From the NCBI GenBank assembly GCA_964387935.1, contig CAYLZN010000276.1, forward strand, positions 1 to 7,922: DNA of 7,922 bases. Reading direction: 5' to 3'. The stretch comes from CAYLZN01 sp964387935 (GTDB taxonomy: Bacteria; Acidobacteriota; Vicinamibacteria; Vicinamibacterales; JAFNAJ01). Shown in pieces: positions 1 through 6,004 of the stretch. Every line of letters starts with the position of its first letter. The stretch's first letter is position 1. A program made the translations under genes and the position numbers. The notes beneath the pieces are model-generated. The model saw only the letters and a list, made by a program, of their open reading frames with translations, was not told the origin of the DNA and searched no databases.

Positions 1-730
1 CGATGCGTTCCCAGGTTGTGCCCTGGTCGGACGATCGGAAGAGGTTTCCGCGGAGGCCGTAAGCGAGCAGCGGGCCGTCCGCCAGCGGCAGCATGCCGAA
101 GAACGACCCCTGGTAGGGCGATGGCAGTGCCTGCCACGTCGTCCCGCCATCGGCCGACCGGTACAGGTGACCGGCTTCCGCCGCGATGTACAGCGTGCCG
201 TCGGGGGCCGCGCTGATGTCGTTCAGATGGAAGTCGTCGGTGTCGTTGATCGTCCGCGTCTGCCAGGTCTGACCGCCGTCGCCCGTGGTGAGCATGCTGC
301 CGTAGGCGCCCACGGCGAGCCCGTTCTGCGCGTCGGAGAACCAGACGTCGAGCAGCGGCTTCTCGTGCTCGGGGGCGTAGTTCACCCTCGTCCACGTGGC
401 CCCGCCATCGGTGGTGCGCAGGATGACCTCGTCGTGGCCGACGGCCCACCCGGTCTGCCCGTCGTGCATGTGGACCCCGGTGAGCAGGGCCCGCGACGGC
501 ACGTCGGCCTGCGTCCACGACGCGCCACCGTCCTGCGACACGACGATGTGGCCGCGCTCGCCGACCGCGACGATCCGGCCGTCGCGCGAGGCCACGTCGA
601 GCAGCAGCGACTGGGGCGCCAGGGGGGCCGTCCAGGCCCGCTCCTCCCCGGCGGCGCCCCCGCTGCCAGACTGTGCGTGCAGGACGATGCCGACGGTGAC
701 GAGGAGCGCCGCCCCGCCGAGCACGCGCAT
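1..730 (-). CDS. YCF48/BNR-repeat exported protein, partial (C-terminus beyond the left edge)
   Basis: This frame is open from the ATG at 730 to the window edge, giving 243 complete codons and no stop. The N-terminus is a short hydrophobic stretch (about residues 3-19, ending HAQS), read as a signal peptide. The body holds five Asp-box repeats of the form S/T-x-D-x-G-x-T/S-W: SQDGGASW (65-72), TTDGGATW (106-113), TGDGGQTW (149-156), SADGGTTW (192-199) and SSDQGTTW (233-240). The spacing of about 41-43 residues is that of a beta-propeller of the YCF48/photosystem II assembly-factor-like (BNR) family. In heterotrophs this family is not tied to photosynthesis; it commonly accompanies DUF1329, DUF1302 and an MMPL/RND permease. 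The start lies 2 bases after the DUF1329 stop, with AGGAAGGGG about 10 bases upstream, so translation is probably coupled. Its exact role is unknown; a periplasmic scaffold or ligand-binding part of an envelope transport system is an inference. Confidence 0.9.
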   Translation of the reverse strand, partial: MRVLGGAALLVTVGIVLHAQSGSGGAAGEERAWTAPLAPQSLLLDVASRDGRIVAVGERGHIVVSQDGGASWTQADVPSRALLTGVHMHDGQTGWAVGHDEVILRTTDGGATWTRVNYAPEHEKPLLDVWFSDAQNGLAVGAYGSMLTTGDGGQTWQTRTINDTDDFHLNDISAAPDGTLYIAAEAGHLYRSADGGTTWQALPSPYQGSFFGMLPLADGPLLAYGLRGNLFRSSDQGTTWERI

Positions 731-732
731 GG

Positions 733-2088
733 CTACCGAACCCCTTCCTGGCGCAGCGCATCCGGCGTGAAGTCCGCCTCGGAGCGCTTCAGGCTGAAGT
801 CGTGCACGCGCCCCTCGTTGAACAGCCCCATGATGAGGTAGCGGCCAGCCTGCAGGTCCACGTGCTGTTCGGCGGACGTCCACACGCACGGCACGTTGTA
901 GAAGTTCATCACGTGCCCCTCGGACACGCGCCACAGCTGGTCGCGGTTGTCGTACTGGTCCATCAGCACGATCTGCCAGCTGTCCTCGTCGAGGTAGAAC
1001 ACGCGTCGCTTGTAGATGTGGCGTTCGCCGGGCTTGAGCGTCGCGTCCACGATCCAGACGCGGTGGAGTTCGTAGCGCGCGTGCTCGGGGTTGAGGTGCA
1101 GCGGCGTGATGATGTCCTTGTACTTCAGCTTCGGATCCTGCAGCCGGTACCCGTTGTACGGGATGTAGATCTCCTTCTTGCCCACGAGCTTCCAGTCGTA
1201 CTTGTCGGGCGCGCCGTTGAACATGTCGAGCTGATCGCTCGTGCGCAGGTTGTCGGCGGCGGTACCGGGATTGTCGTAGGCGACCTGCGGCGCGCGCCGC
1301 ACGCGGCGCTGCCCCGGGTTGTACAGCCACGCATCGCGCGGCTTCTTCACCTGGTCCATGGATTCGTGCACGAGCAGGATGCCGCCGGCGAGCCGCGCCG
1401 GCGCCGTCACCGTCTGCTTGAAGAACAGGATGCGGTTGCCGAGCGCCTGCGGGGTCATGTTCGGCAGGTGATAGAGGAACTGGGTCTCCTCGTCGAACTG
1501 CACCGGCGTGTACTGCCCGCCGCGCGTCGGCATGGCCTGGATCACCCAGCGGCCCGCCGTTTCTCCCCTGAAGCGCAGCAGGTGGTTCCAGATCACTTCG
1601 TTGCCGGTCTTCGGCGTCGGGAACGGCGGCCCGCCGATGGCGCCCTCGACACCGTTCCCGTTGTTCACGAGCTTCGCGCGCCCGACGTTCCGCGCCGTGG
1701 CGTCGTAGACGCGCTGCGGGGCCGACGCGCTGCGCCGCGTCGGGTAGACGATCATCTTGAAGGTGTTGTAGGCCTTCAGCATCGCCTTGTGCCCCTCGGA
1801 CAGCTGGGCGTCGTATTGCCCCATGTTCGCCTGCGTGATCGTGAACAGGGGCTTGTCGGCGGCAAACGGGTCCACGTAGTGCTTGCCCACCACGAAGCCG
1901 GCCGGCGGCTTCGTGATGCCCCCGTCCCACGCCGGGATGGTGCCGGCCGCATTGGCCGCCCGCTCACCGCCGAGAGGCGTCAGGTTGGACGGGAGCTTGC
2001 CTTCCTGCGCCGAGAGCCACGCGCCGACGCCGAGCACGCCGACGATGACCAGGGAGAACGTCGAGACGATTCGTACCGTGCTGCGCAT
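733..2088 (-). CDS. DUF1329 family exported protein
   Basis: The product is 451 residues, the normal length for DUF1329. Residues 1-28 form a signal peptide (basic MRSTVR, hydrophobic core to about residue 25, then SAQ). Mature residues 36-57 carry the family signature NLTPLGGERAANAAGTIPAW followed by DGG. Later aromatic- and basic-rich strands (for example RVFYLDEDSWQIVLMDQYD) also fit the family. From memory, DUF1329 proteins are related to the LolA/LolB lipoprotein-carrier fold, which would suit shuttling a hydrophobic molecule through the periplasm; that function is inferred. The ATG at 2088 is chosen because it gives a proper signal peptide and has GAGG about 9 bases upstream, overlapping the stop of the DUF1302 gene 10 bases away. 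The gene ends 2 bases before the YCF48-like gene. There is no enzyme active site to assign. Confidence 0.92.
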   Translation of the reverse strand: MRSTVRIVSTFSLVIVGVLGVGAWLSAQEGKLPSNLTPLGGERAANAAGTIPAWDGGITKPPAGFVVGKHYVDPFAADKPLFTITQANMGQYDAQLSEGHKAMLKAYNTFKMIVYPTRRSASAPQRVYDATARNVGRAKLVNNGNGVEGAIGGPPFPTPKTGNEVIWNHLLRFRGETAGRWVIQAMPTRGGQYTPVQFDEETQFLYHLPNMTPQALGNRILFFKQTVTAPARLAGGILLVHESMDQVKKPRDAWLYNPGQRRVRRAPQVAYDNPGTAADNLRTSDQLDMFNGAPDKYDWKLVGKKEIYIPYNGYRLQDPKLKYKDIITPLHLNPEHARYELHRVWIVDATLKPGERHIYKRRVFYLDEDSWQIVLMDQYDNRDQLWRVSEGHVMNFYNVPCVWTSAEQHVDLQAGRYLIMGLFNEGRVHDFSLKRSEADFTPDALRQEGVR

Positions 2089-2098
2089 GACGTCTGCC

Positions 2099-4099
2099 TC
2101 AGAAGGAGTACTTGATGTTGAACGCCAGGAAGTCGCGGTCGCCGATCAGGTTGTACCGCCCGGCGGTCCTCGCCGCCAGATCGCCGTCGATGTCCGCGCC
2201 GAAGAAGTCCGTGTAGCTCACGTCGAACTCCCAGTTGAACCGGTACTGGAAGGCGAGCCCGAACGTGAGCGCCTTGCGGCCCTCGATGAAGTTCCCGCCG
2301 GGGCCGGGCGACGTGCCGCTCACGTCGTGGCTGAACGAGAACCGCGGGGTGACGTTCACCGCCGCAAACGCGTTGTTGTACTCGAACCGCCCCGCCAGCA
2401 CGTACCCCCACGCGTTTTCGGTAGGGAAGGTGTCCTCCAGCTGCGTCGCCGGCTGCACGCCCGCCTGCGTGAAGATCGCGTTGCCGCTCGTATACGTCCC
2501 GGGCCCCTCGAGCCGCAGCGTGCCGGGATCCGGGAAGTCGTGCACGGTGCCCCAGCCCATCTCCCCGACGAGCACCATCTGGTCCGCCCACAGGACCTGG
2601 CTGAACGCCTTCGTGCCCGTGAACTGGACGTTCGTCGTTTCGAATCGCTTGTACCCCGAGATCGTCTCCAGGAACCCGAACTGGCCGATCTGGTTGTTCC
2701 GGGCAAACAGCTGGCCCGCGCCGATGATCGGCGCCAGTTGCGGAATCGGCGGCAGCAGCCGCAGCGGCGACAACGCCGCAAACAGCAGCTCCACGTCGTC
2801 GAGCTGCAGCGGCACGCGCCACCGGTGCGACACTTCGCCCTGCAGCGCAATGCCCGTGCGCCCGAGCTGCGTGTTGAAGCTGGCGCCGAGCAGCTCGATG
2901 TCCTCCGGATACGTCAGGTAGTAGCTCGCCGTCGCCGCGTAGTTCCCGGTGAGAAGGCCCGTCTGCGTCCCCGTCACCGCCATGATCAGCGGCAGCCGGC
3001 TGTGGTAGTTGATGAAGTAGAGCCCGAACTCGGTGCCGCCCAGACCATCGGCCAGGTACCGGATCGCGGCCCCGTACTGGCCCTGCTGGCTCGGCTCGTC
3101 GCCGTCGTCGGCATCGTCACAGAGGTTCGCCGGGCACCGCTTCGGCACCGCAGCGCCAATCGGGCTGTTGGTCGGCGGCAACGGGGGGTGTCCCACCGGG
3201 ACCGTGTCCGGGACCGCGCCGAATCCGAGCATCACCTTCGTGGCGCCCGCGCCCGCGATGTCGGTCGTGCTGAAGTAGCTGCCCACCGGGTCGATCTTCA
3301 GGTCCTCCCACGTGTACTGGTAGAACGCCTCGAACGACGTGCTGCTCGTGGGCTTGAGGCTGAACTTCACCGCGCCCACCGGCAGCAGCGCGTCGCGCAA
3401 CTCGGAACCCGGCACGCGAAGCACGCTGACGTCGAGGGGGTTGATCGCGTTGATGCCGCCCTGGATGAACGTGCTCTCACCCCAGTTGATGACCTGCCAC
3501 CCGGCACGCACCTCGCCCGGCAGGGACCCGAGCTTGAAGCGCTGGTACACGAACGCGTCGCGCACCTCGGCGCGGCTGCCGACGCGGCGGAGGGCGTCGT
3601 CGCTCAACTCCGTCCGGGCGCGGTCCCCGTTCTCGTTCTCGAAGTCGTAGAACGCGAAGCCGCGGAAGAACCCGCCGAAATCCTTGTAGCTGAACTCGAA
3701 CTCGGTGGTCCACTTCACGGCGTTGGTGTAGATCCCCGTGTCGTAGTTCTGGTTCCCGTCGTCCCCGTTGACCGAGTAGGCCTTGCCGCCGGCGCCCAGG
3801 CCGATGATGCGCTCGTCGCGGTCCTTGAGCCTGAACCCGACGCCGTAGGTGAGCGTGTTGTCCCAGTTCCACTTGAACTCGCTCGCGGCCGGCGCGTCTT
3901 CCTGCGCGGCCTCCTGTGCCGCGGCCGGCGCGGCCTCCTGTGTGGCCGCCGGCAGTGACGGTGCCTGGTCAGGGGCCGGCGCGCCCGGCGCGACCCCGAC
4001 GACGCTGCGTACAGCCAGCGCCTGCCCGCTCGCCGCACCCGCCAGCGCGCCGAGCAGGAGAACGAGCGCGATCGCGATCCCTCGCACGCCAGATCTCAT
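2099..4099 (-). CDS. DUF1302 family outer-membrane beta-barrel protein
   Basis: The 666-residue product begins MRSGVRGIAIALVLLLGALA, a clear signal peptide cleaved near ASGQA (about residue 26). A low-complexity Ala/Pro/Gln/Glu linker (about 30-73) follows, then the barrel starts near FKWNWDNTLTYGVGFRL. The DUF1302 hallmark is at residues 204-221: INWGESTFIQGGINAINP. Alternating aromatic strands run to the end, and the protein finishes FLAFNIKYSF, with the terminal Phe recognised by the BAM assembly machinery. An Asp-rich loop with Cys322 and Cys327 lies mid-barrel. The frame extends 28 codons further upstream, but the ATG at 4099 gives the signal peptide and has AGGGGGG (4104-4110) just upstream. 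It is the first gene of the minus-strand operon. DUF1302 proteins are thought to act as outer-membrane channels for hydrophobic compounds alongside DUF1329, YCF48 and RND partners; the substrate cannot be read from sequence. Confidence 0.92.
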   Translation of the reverse strand: MRSGVRGIAIALVLLLGALAGAASGQALAVRSVVGVAPGAPAPDQAPSLPAATQEAAPAAAQEAAQEDAPAASEFKWNWDNTLTYGVGFRLKDRDERIIGLGAGGKAYSVNGDDGNQNYDTGIYTNAVKWTTEFEFSYKDFGGFFRGFAFYDFENENGDRARTELSDDALRRVGSRAEVRDAFVYQRFKLGSLPGEVRAGWQVINWGESTFIQGGINAINPLDVSVLRVPGSELRDALLPVGAVKFSLKPTSSTSFEAFYQYTWEDLKIDPVGSYFSTTDIAGAGATKVMLGFGAVPDTVPVGHPPLPPTNSPIGAAVPKRCPANLCDDADDGDEPSQQGQYGAAIRYLADGLGGTEFGLYFINYHSRLPLIMAVTGTQTGLLTGNYAATASYYLTYPEDIELLGASFNTQLGRTGIALQGEVSHRWRVPLQLDDVELLFAALSPLRLLPPIPQLAPIIGAGQLFARNNQIGQFGFLETISGYKRFETTNVQFTGTKAFSQVLWADQMVLVGEMGWGTVHDFPDPGTLRLEGPGTYTSGNAIFTQAGVQPATQLEDTFPTENAWGYVLAGRFEYNNAFAAVNVTPRFSFSHDVSGTSPGPGGNFIEGRKALTFGLAFQYRFNWEFDVSYTDFFGADIDGDLAARTAGRYNLIGDRDFLAFNIKYSF
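3904..3942 (-). repeat. Two copies of a 15-base direct repeat, 24-base period, in the DUF1302 linker
   Basis: GCGCGGCCTCCTGTG occurs exactly at 3904-3918 and again at 3928-3942 (plus-strand reading). The 24-base period is eight codons, so it encodes the in-frame QEAA-type repetition (TQEAAPAA then AQEAAQED) between the signal peptide and the barrel. Gain or loss of a unit would keep the frame and only change linker length. Confidence 0.7.
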
Positions 4100-4103
4100 G
4101 ATG

Positions 4104-4110
4104 CCCCCCT
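4104..4110 (-). promoter_or_regulatory. Ribosome binding site that sets the DUF1302 start
   Basis: On the minus strand AGGGGGG lies four bases before the ATG at 4099. It favours that start over the in-frame ATG at 4183, which would add 28 residues ahead of the signal peptide. Confidence 0.6.
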
Positions 4111-4182
4111 GTGTTGACCCTTCCAACGCCGCCCGATCCGTGATGAAGACACCTGAACGCCTGCACGACCCGAGAGAGCGCA

Positions 4183-4211
4183 AGGATAGCGGAGCGTGAC
4201 GACCGCGTAAA
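4183..4211 (-). promoter_or_regulatory. Putative sigma-70-like promoter for the DUF1302-DUF1329-YCF48 operon
   Basis: Read on the minus strand, TTTACG (plus positions 4206-4211) and TATCCT (4183-4188) are separated by exactly 17 bases. Each matches the consensus -35 and -10 hexamers at four of six positions. Transcription would begin near 4176, leaving a leader of about 75 bases before the DUF1302 ATG. The spacing is ideal but the hexamers are imperfect and the region is GC-rich, so this is a candidate only. Confidence 0.35.
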
Positions 4212-4225
4212 TGGAGAAAGGTGTG

Positions 4226-4241
4226 CTGCGCTGCGGCGCAG
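4226..4241. repeat. Small perfect inverted repeat in the divergent intergenic region
   Basis: CTGCGC, a four-base loop TGCG, and GCGCAG form a perfect 6-bp stem between the two outward-facing promoter candidates. It could be an operator half-site pair or a weak hairpin. There is no U-tract, so it is not a convincing terminator. Short palindromes are common by chance at this GC content. Confidence 0.3.
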
Positions 4242-4290
4242 GCCCGCTACCCCGTGCACCTCGATGGTGCGGGCGGGCGCCGCCGCGCGG

Positions 4291-4299
4291 TGGTAGAAT
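4291..4299 (+). promoter_or_regulatory. Extended -10 promoter for the kinase remnant and acetylation operon
   Basis: TGGTAGAAT is an extended -10 element (TG, one base, then TAGAAT, five of six matches to TATAAT) and stands out in very GC-rich surroundings. No recognisable -35 lies 16-18 bases upstream, which is usual for extended -10 promoters. The expected transcription start (about 4306) falls only a few bases before the ATG at 4309, and no Shine-Dalgarno sequence lies between. The transcript would therefore be leaderless or nearly so. Confidence 0.5.
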
Positions 4300-4308
4300 T
4301 CGCGGTTC

Positions 4309-4485
4309 ATGTCAGCGTCGGACGATCCGACCGTCCCCGGGGCACCCTTGCGCGGCCCCGCGGCCGCAGCGGGGTTCACGCCCGGGCAGGTGCTCGCCGC
4401 CCGCTACCGGATGGTCGGCCTGCTGGGCCGGGGCGGCATGGGTGTGCGGGAGGCGTCGCCTGCGGGAACCCCTCGACGGGCATGA
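4309..4485 (+). pseudogene. Truncated PknB-type Ser/Thr protein kinase N-terminus
   Basis: A 58-codon frame starts at ATG 4309. After a Pro/Ala-rich lead, residues 26-45 read GQVLAARYRMVGLLGRGGMG. This is the start of a bacterial eukaryotic-like kinase domain, with the GxGxxG ATP-binding loop at G40, G42 and G45. In intact kinases this continues E-V-Y-x-A, then strand 3 with the catalytic lysine. Here it reads VREASPAGTPRRA and stops at 4483-4485. Neither other plus-strand frame resumes kinase sequence, so this is a truncation rather than a single frameshift. The break falls at or just after codon 45 (4441-4443). No lysine, HRD or DFG motif exists, so no kinase activity is possible. The stop overlaps the lipoprotein start as ATGA, so the remnant may still serve as a translated leader. 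An unrelated short peptide resembling a kinase by chance is unlikely. Confidence 0.75.
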
Positions 4486-5972
4486 GGTCTTGCGTCGGCT
4501 CCATCGCCATCGTCCTGCTGCTCAGCCTGCCCGGCGGATGCCGGCAGAGCCCGCAGGAGTCCCGCGCCGGCGCCCCGGCCGGGACGCCGGCGGCGAGTGC
4601 GCCCGCCGGGGACGCCGTGACGACGCAGCCCGTGGCCGCATCGCCCAGAGACCGGGCCGGCTCCGTCGAGGATGTCGCCGGTGGCCCCGTGCGATTCGTG
4701 TGGCTCCAGGATCGCGGTGACGGGCGCGATGCGCTCGCCCGGGGCGATCAGTTGATGGTCGTGGCCTGGGAGGCCGAGCGGGACGAGGAGCGCGCAGTGA
4801 CCGCCAGCCCGAACGGCTACGCCAAGCCGCTGCTGACGGCGGATGCCCGACACGTCCTCTACTCGATCCGGCGCGGACCTGAGGCCTTCGTCATTCCCTG
4901 GGAGGGCGGCACACCGAGATCGCTCGGCCCCGGTGTGGCGCTCGCGGTCTGGCGCGACCCGGCGACCGGGCGCGACTGGGTCTACGTGGGTCTCGACCCG
5001 ACCGCCGAAGATCCGGGCGAGTATCGCCGGCTGGAGCGCTTCGCACTCGACGCGCCCGACCGCCGCGAGCAGGTGCCCACCACCGTCGTGGTCAACGAAG
5101 ACAACTTCCAGATCGCTCCAGACGGCAGGCTGGCGGGGGGGGTCTTTCCCTGGCCACGCATCGGATGGCTCGACCTCGGACGCGGCACGGTGCGGGATGC
5201 CGGAGAGGGCTGCTGGGCGGGCCTCTCTGCCGCTGACGCGTCGGTGTTGTGGTTCCTGGATGGCGCACACCGCCGGATGACCCTCGTCCCGACCCTCGAA
5301 CCTGGCCGGCGCTGGACGCTGACGTTCGATGCCATCGCCCCCTTGCGCGGACACGAGGTGTACCATCCCCGCTGGGCCTCGCACCCGCGCTTCTTCGTCG
5401 TGACCGGGCCCTACACTGCGGGCAAGGGCGCGGCGGGCCCGGCCGTGCGGGCCGGCGGCACGAACGTCGAAGTCTTCCTCGGCCGCCTGGACCGCTCGTT
5501 GACGCGCATCGAGGCGTGGACGCAAGTGACGCGCAACGCGCGCGCGGACTTCTTTCCCGACGCGTGGGTGTCGCCGCGCCAGGCGCTCGAGACCGTGCCG
5601 GGCGATCAGGCACACCCGGCACCGGTGCACGGGGCACCTCGCGACGGCCGCGCCGTCGTCGAGGCGCGCCTGGAGTCCATCGCGCCAATTCCGACGCTGC
5701 GGGCCATCGCCCCGTATCGTTCGGCCCTGCTCGCCGGCCGCTACGAGATCGCTCGCGTGATCGAGGGGCAGCTCGGCGAGACGCACGTGGCCATCGCGCA
5801 CTGGGTGCTGCGGGACGGCGCCCGCATTCCCGATGCGGACCGTCAGCCTGGGCGCACCTACCGCGTCGCGATCGAGCCGTACGACAGCCACCCGGAGCTC
5901 GAAGGCGAACGCCTCGTGATGGCGCCCGACGCCAGCGCGCTGCCGCTTTACTACGAGCCCCCGGCGAAGTAG
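4482..5972 (+). CDS. Putative lipoprotein with beta-propeller-like body, acetylation-operon accessory protein
   Basis: I place the start at ATG 4482 because it yields a signal sequence (MRSCVGSIAIVLLLSLPGGC) with Cys20 as likely lipid acceptor. The lipobox is imperfect, with Pro at -3. The frame is open further upstream, but that part would put non-secretory sequence ahead of the signal. No strong Shine-Dalgarno is seen; the ATGA overlap with the kinase remnant suggests coupled translation. The 496-residue product has a Pro/Ala/Thr linker (about 21-60). A strand-rich region follows with TolB/WD40-like segments such as AKPLLTADARHVLYSIRRG and NFQIAPDGRLAGGVFPWPR. A separate C-terminal domain (about 392-496) contains YEIARVIEGQL, VAIAHWVLRDG and HPELEGERLVM and ends LPLYYEPPAK. 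I recall similar C-terminal segments near MBOAT genes but cannot name a family. It probably sits in the membrane facing the periplasm and helps the acetylation machinery recognise or position its glycan; this role is inferred from the neighbours. Confidence 0.75.
   Translation: MRSCVGSIAIVLLLSLPGGCRQSPQESRAGAPAGTPAASAPAGDAVTTQPVAASPRDRAGSVEDVAGGPVRFVWLQDRGDGRDALARGDQLMVVAWEAERDEERAVTASPNGYAKPLLTADARHVLYSIRRGPEAFVIPWEGGTPRSLGPGVALAVWRDPATGRDWVYVGLDPTAEDPGEYRRLERFALDAPDRREQVPTTVVVNEDNFQIAPDGRLAGGVFPWPRIGWLDLGRGTVRDAGEGCWAGLSAADASVLWFLDGAHRRMTLVPTLEPGRRWTLTFDAIAPLRGHEVYHPRWASHPRFFVVTGPYTAGKGAAGPAVRAGGTNVEVFLGRLDRSLTRIEAWTQVTRNARADFFPDAWVSPRQALETVPGDQAHPAPVHGAPRDGRAVVEARLESIAPIPTLRAIAPYRSALLAGRYEIARVIEGQLGETHVAIAHWVLRDGARIPDADRQPGRTYRVAIEPYDSHPELEGERLVMAPDASALPLYYEPPAK
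5135..5142 (+). repeat. Run of eight G inside the lipoprotein gene
   Basis: Eight consecutive G residues encode part of LAGGVF. The protein reads sensibly on both sides in the same frame, so the run as given is in phase. Such tracts are prone to slippage and to base-calling error. Confidence 0.6.
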
Positions 5973-6004
5973 TCGCACGAACGCTCCACCTCGAAGAGAC
6001 CGGT

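Noticed and set aside
802..2115. Plus-strand open frame (437 codons) antisense to the DUF1329 gene
   Set aside because: It is a compositional shadow; the opposite strand carries the family signature and signal peptide of DUF1329.
1883..3958. Long plus-strand open frame (691 codons) antisense to the DUF1302 gene
   Set aside because: Its product is rich in Arg, Val, Glu and His with no recognisable domain, as expected of the opposite strand of a GC-rich gene. The minus strand here encodes a clear DUF1302 protein with signal peptide and terminal Phe.
4211..4720. Plus-strand 169-codon frame across the kinase remnant, considered as a possible frameshifted kinase continuation
   Set aside because: Downstream of 4443 it shows no strand-3 lysine segment or any other kinase feature, so a simple frameshift does not explain the remnant.
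4404..5978. Minus-strand open frame (524 codons) opposite the lipoprotein gene
   Set aside because: It has no signal, motif or ribosome site and biased Arg/Gly/Ala/His content. The plus strand gives a secretion signal and fits the operon spacing.
5249..6004. Upstream extension of the MBOAT reading frame
   Set aside because: This in-frame stretch overlaps the lipoprotein gene and is Arg/Pro/Gly-rich without membrane character. The AlgI-like N-terminus begins at GTG 6005.
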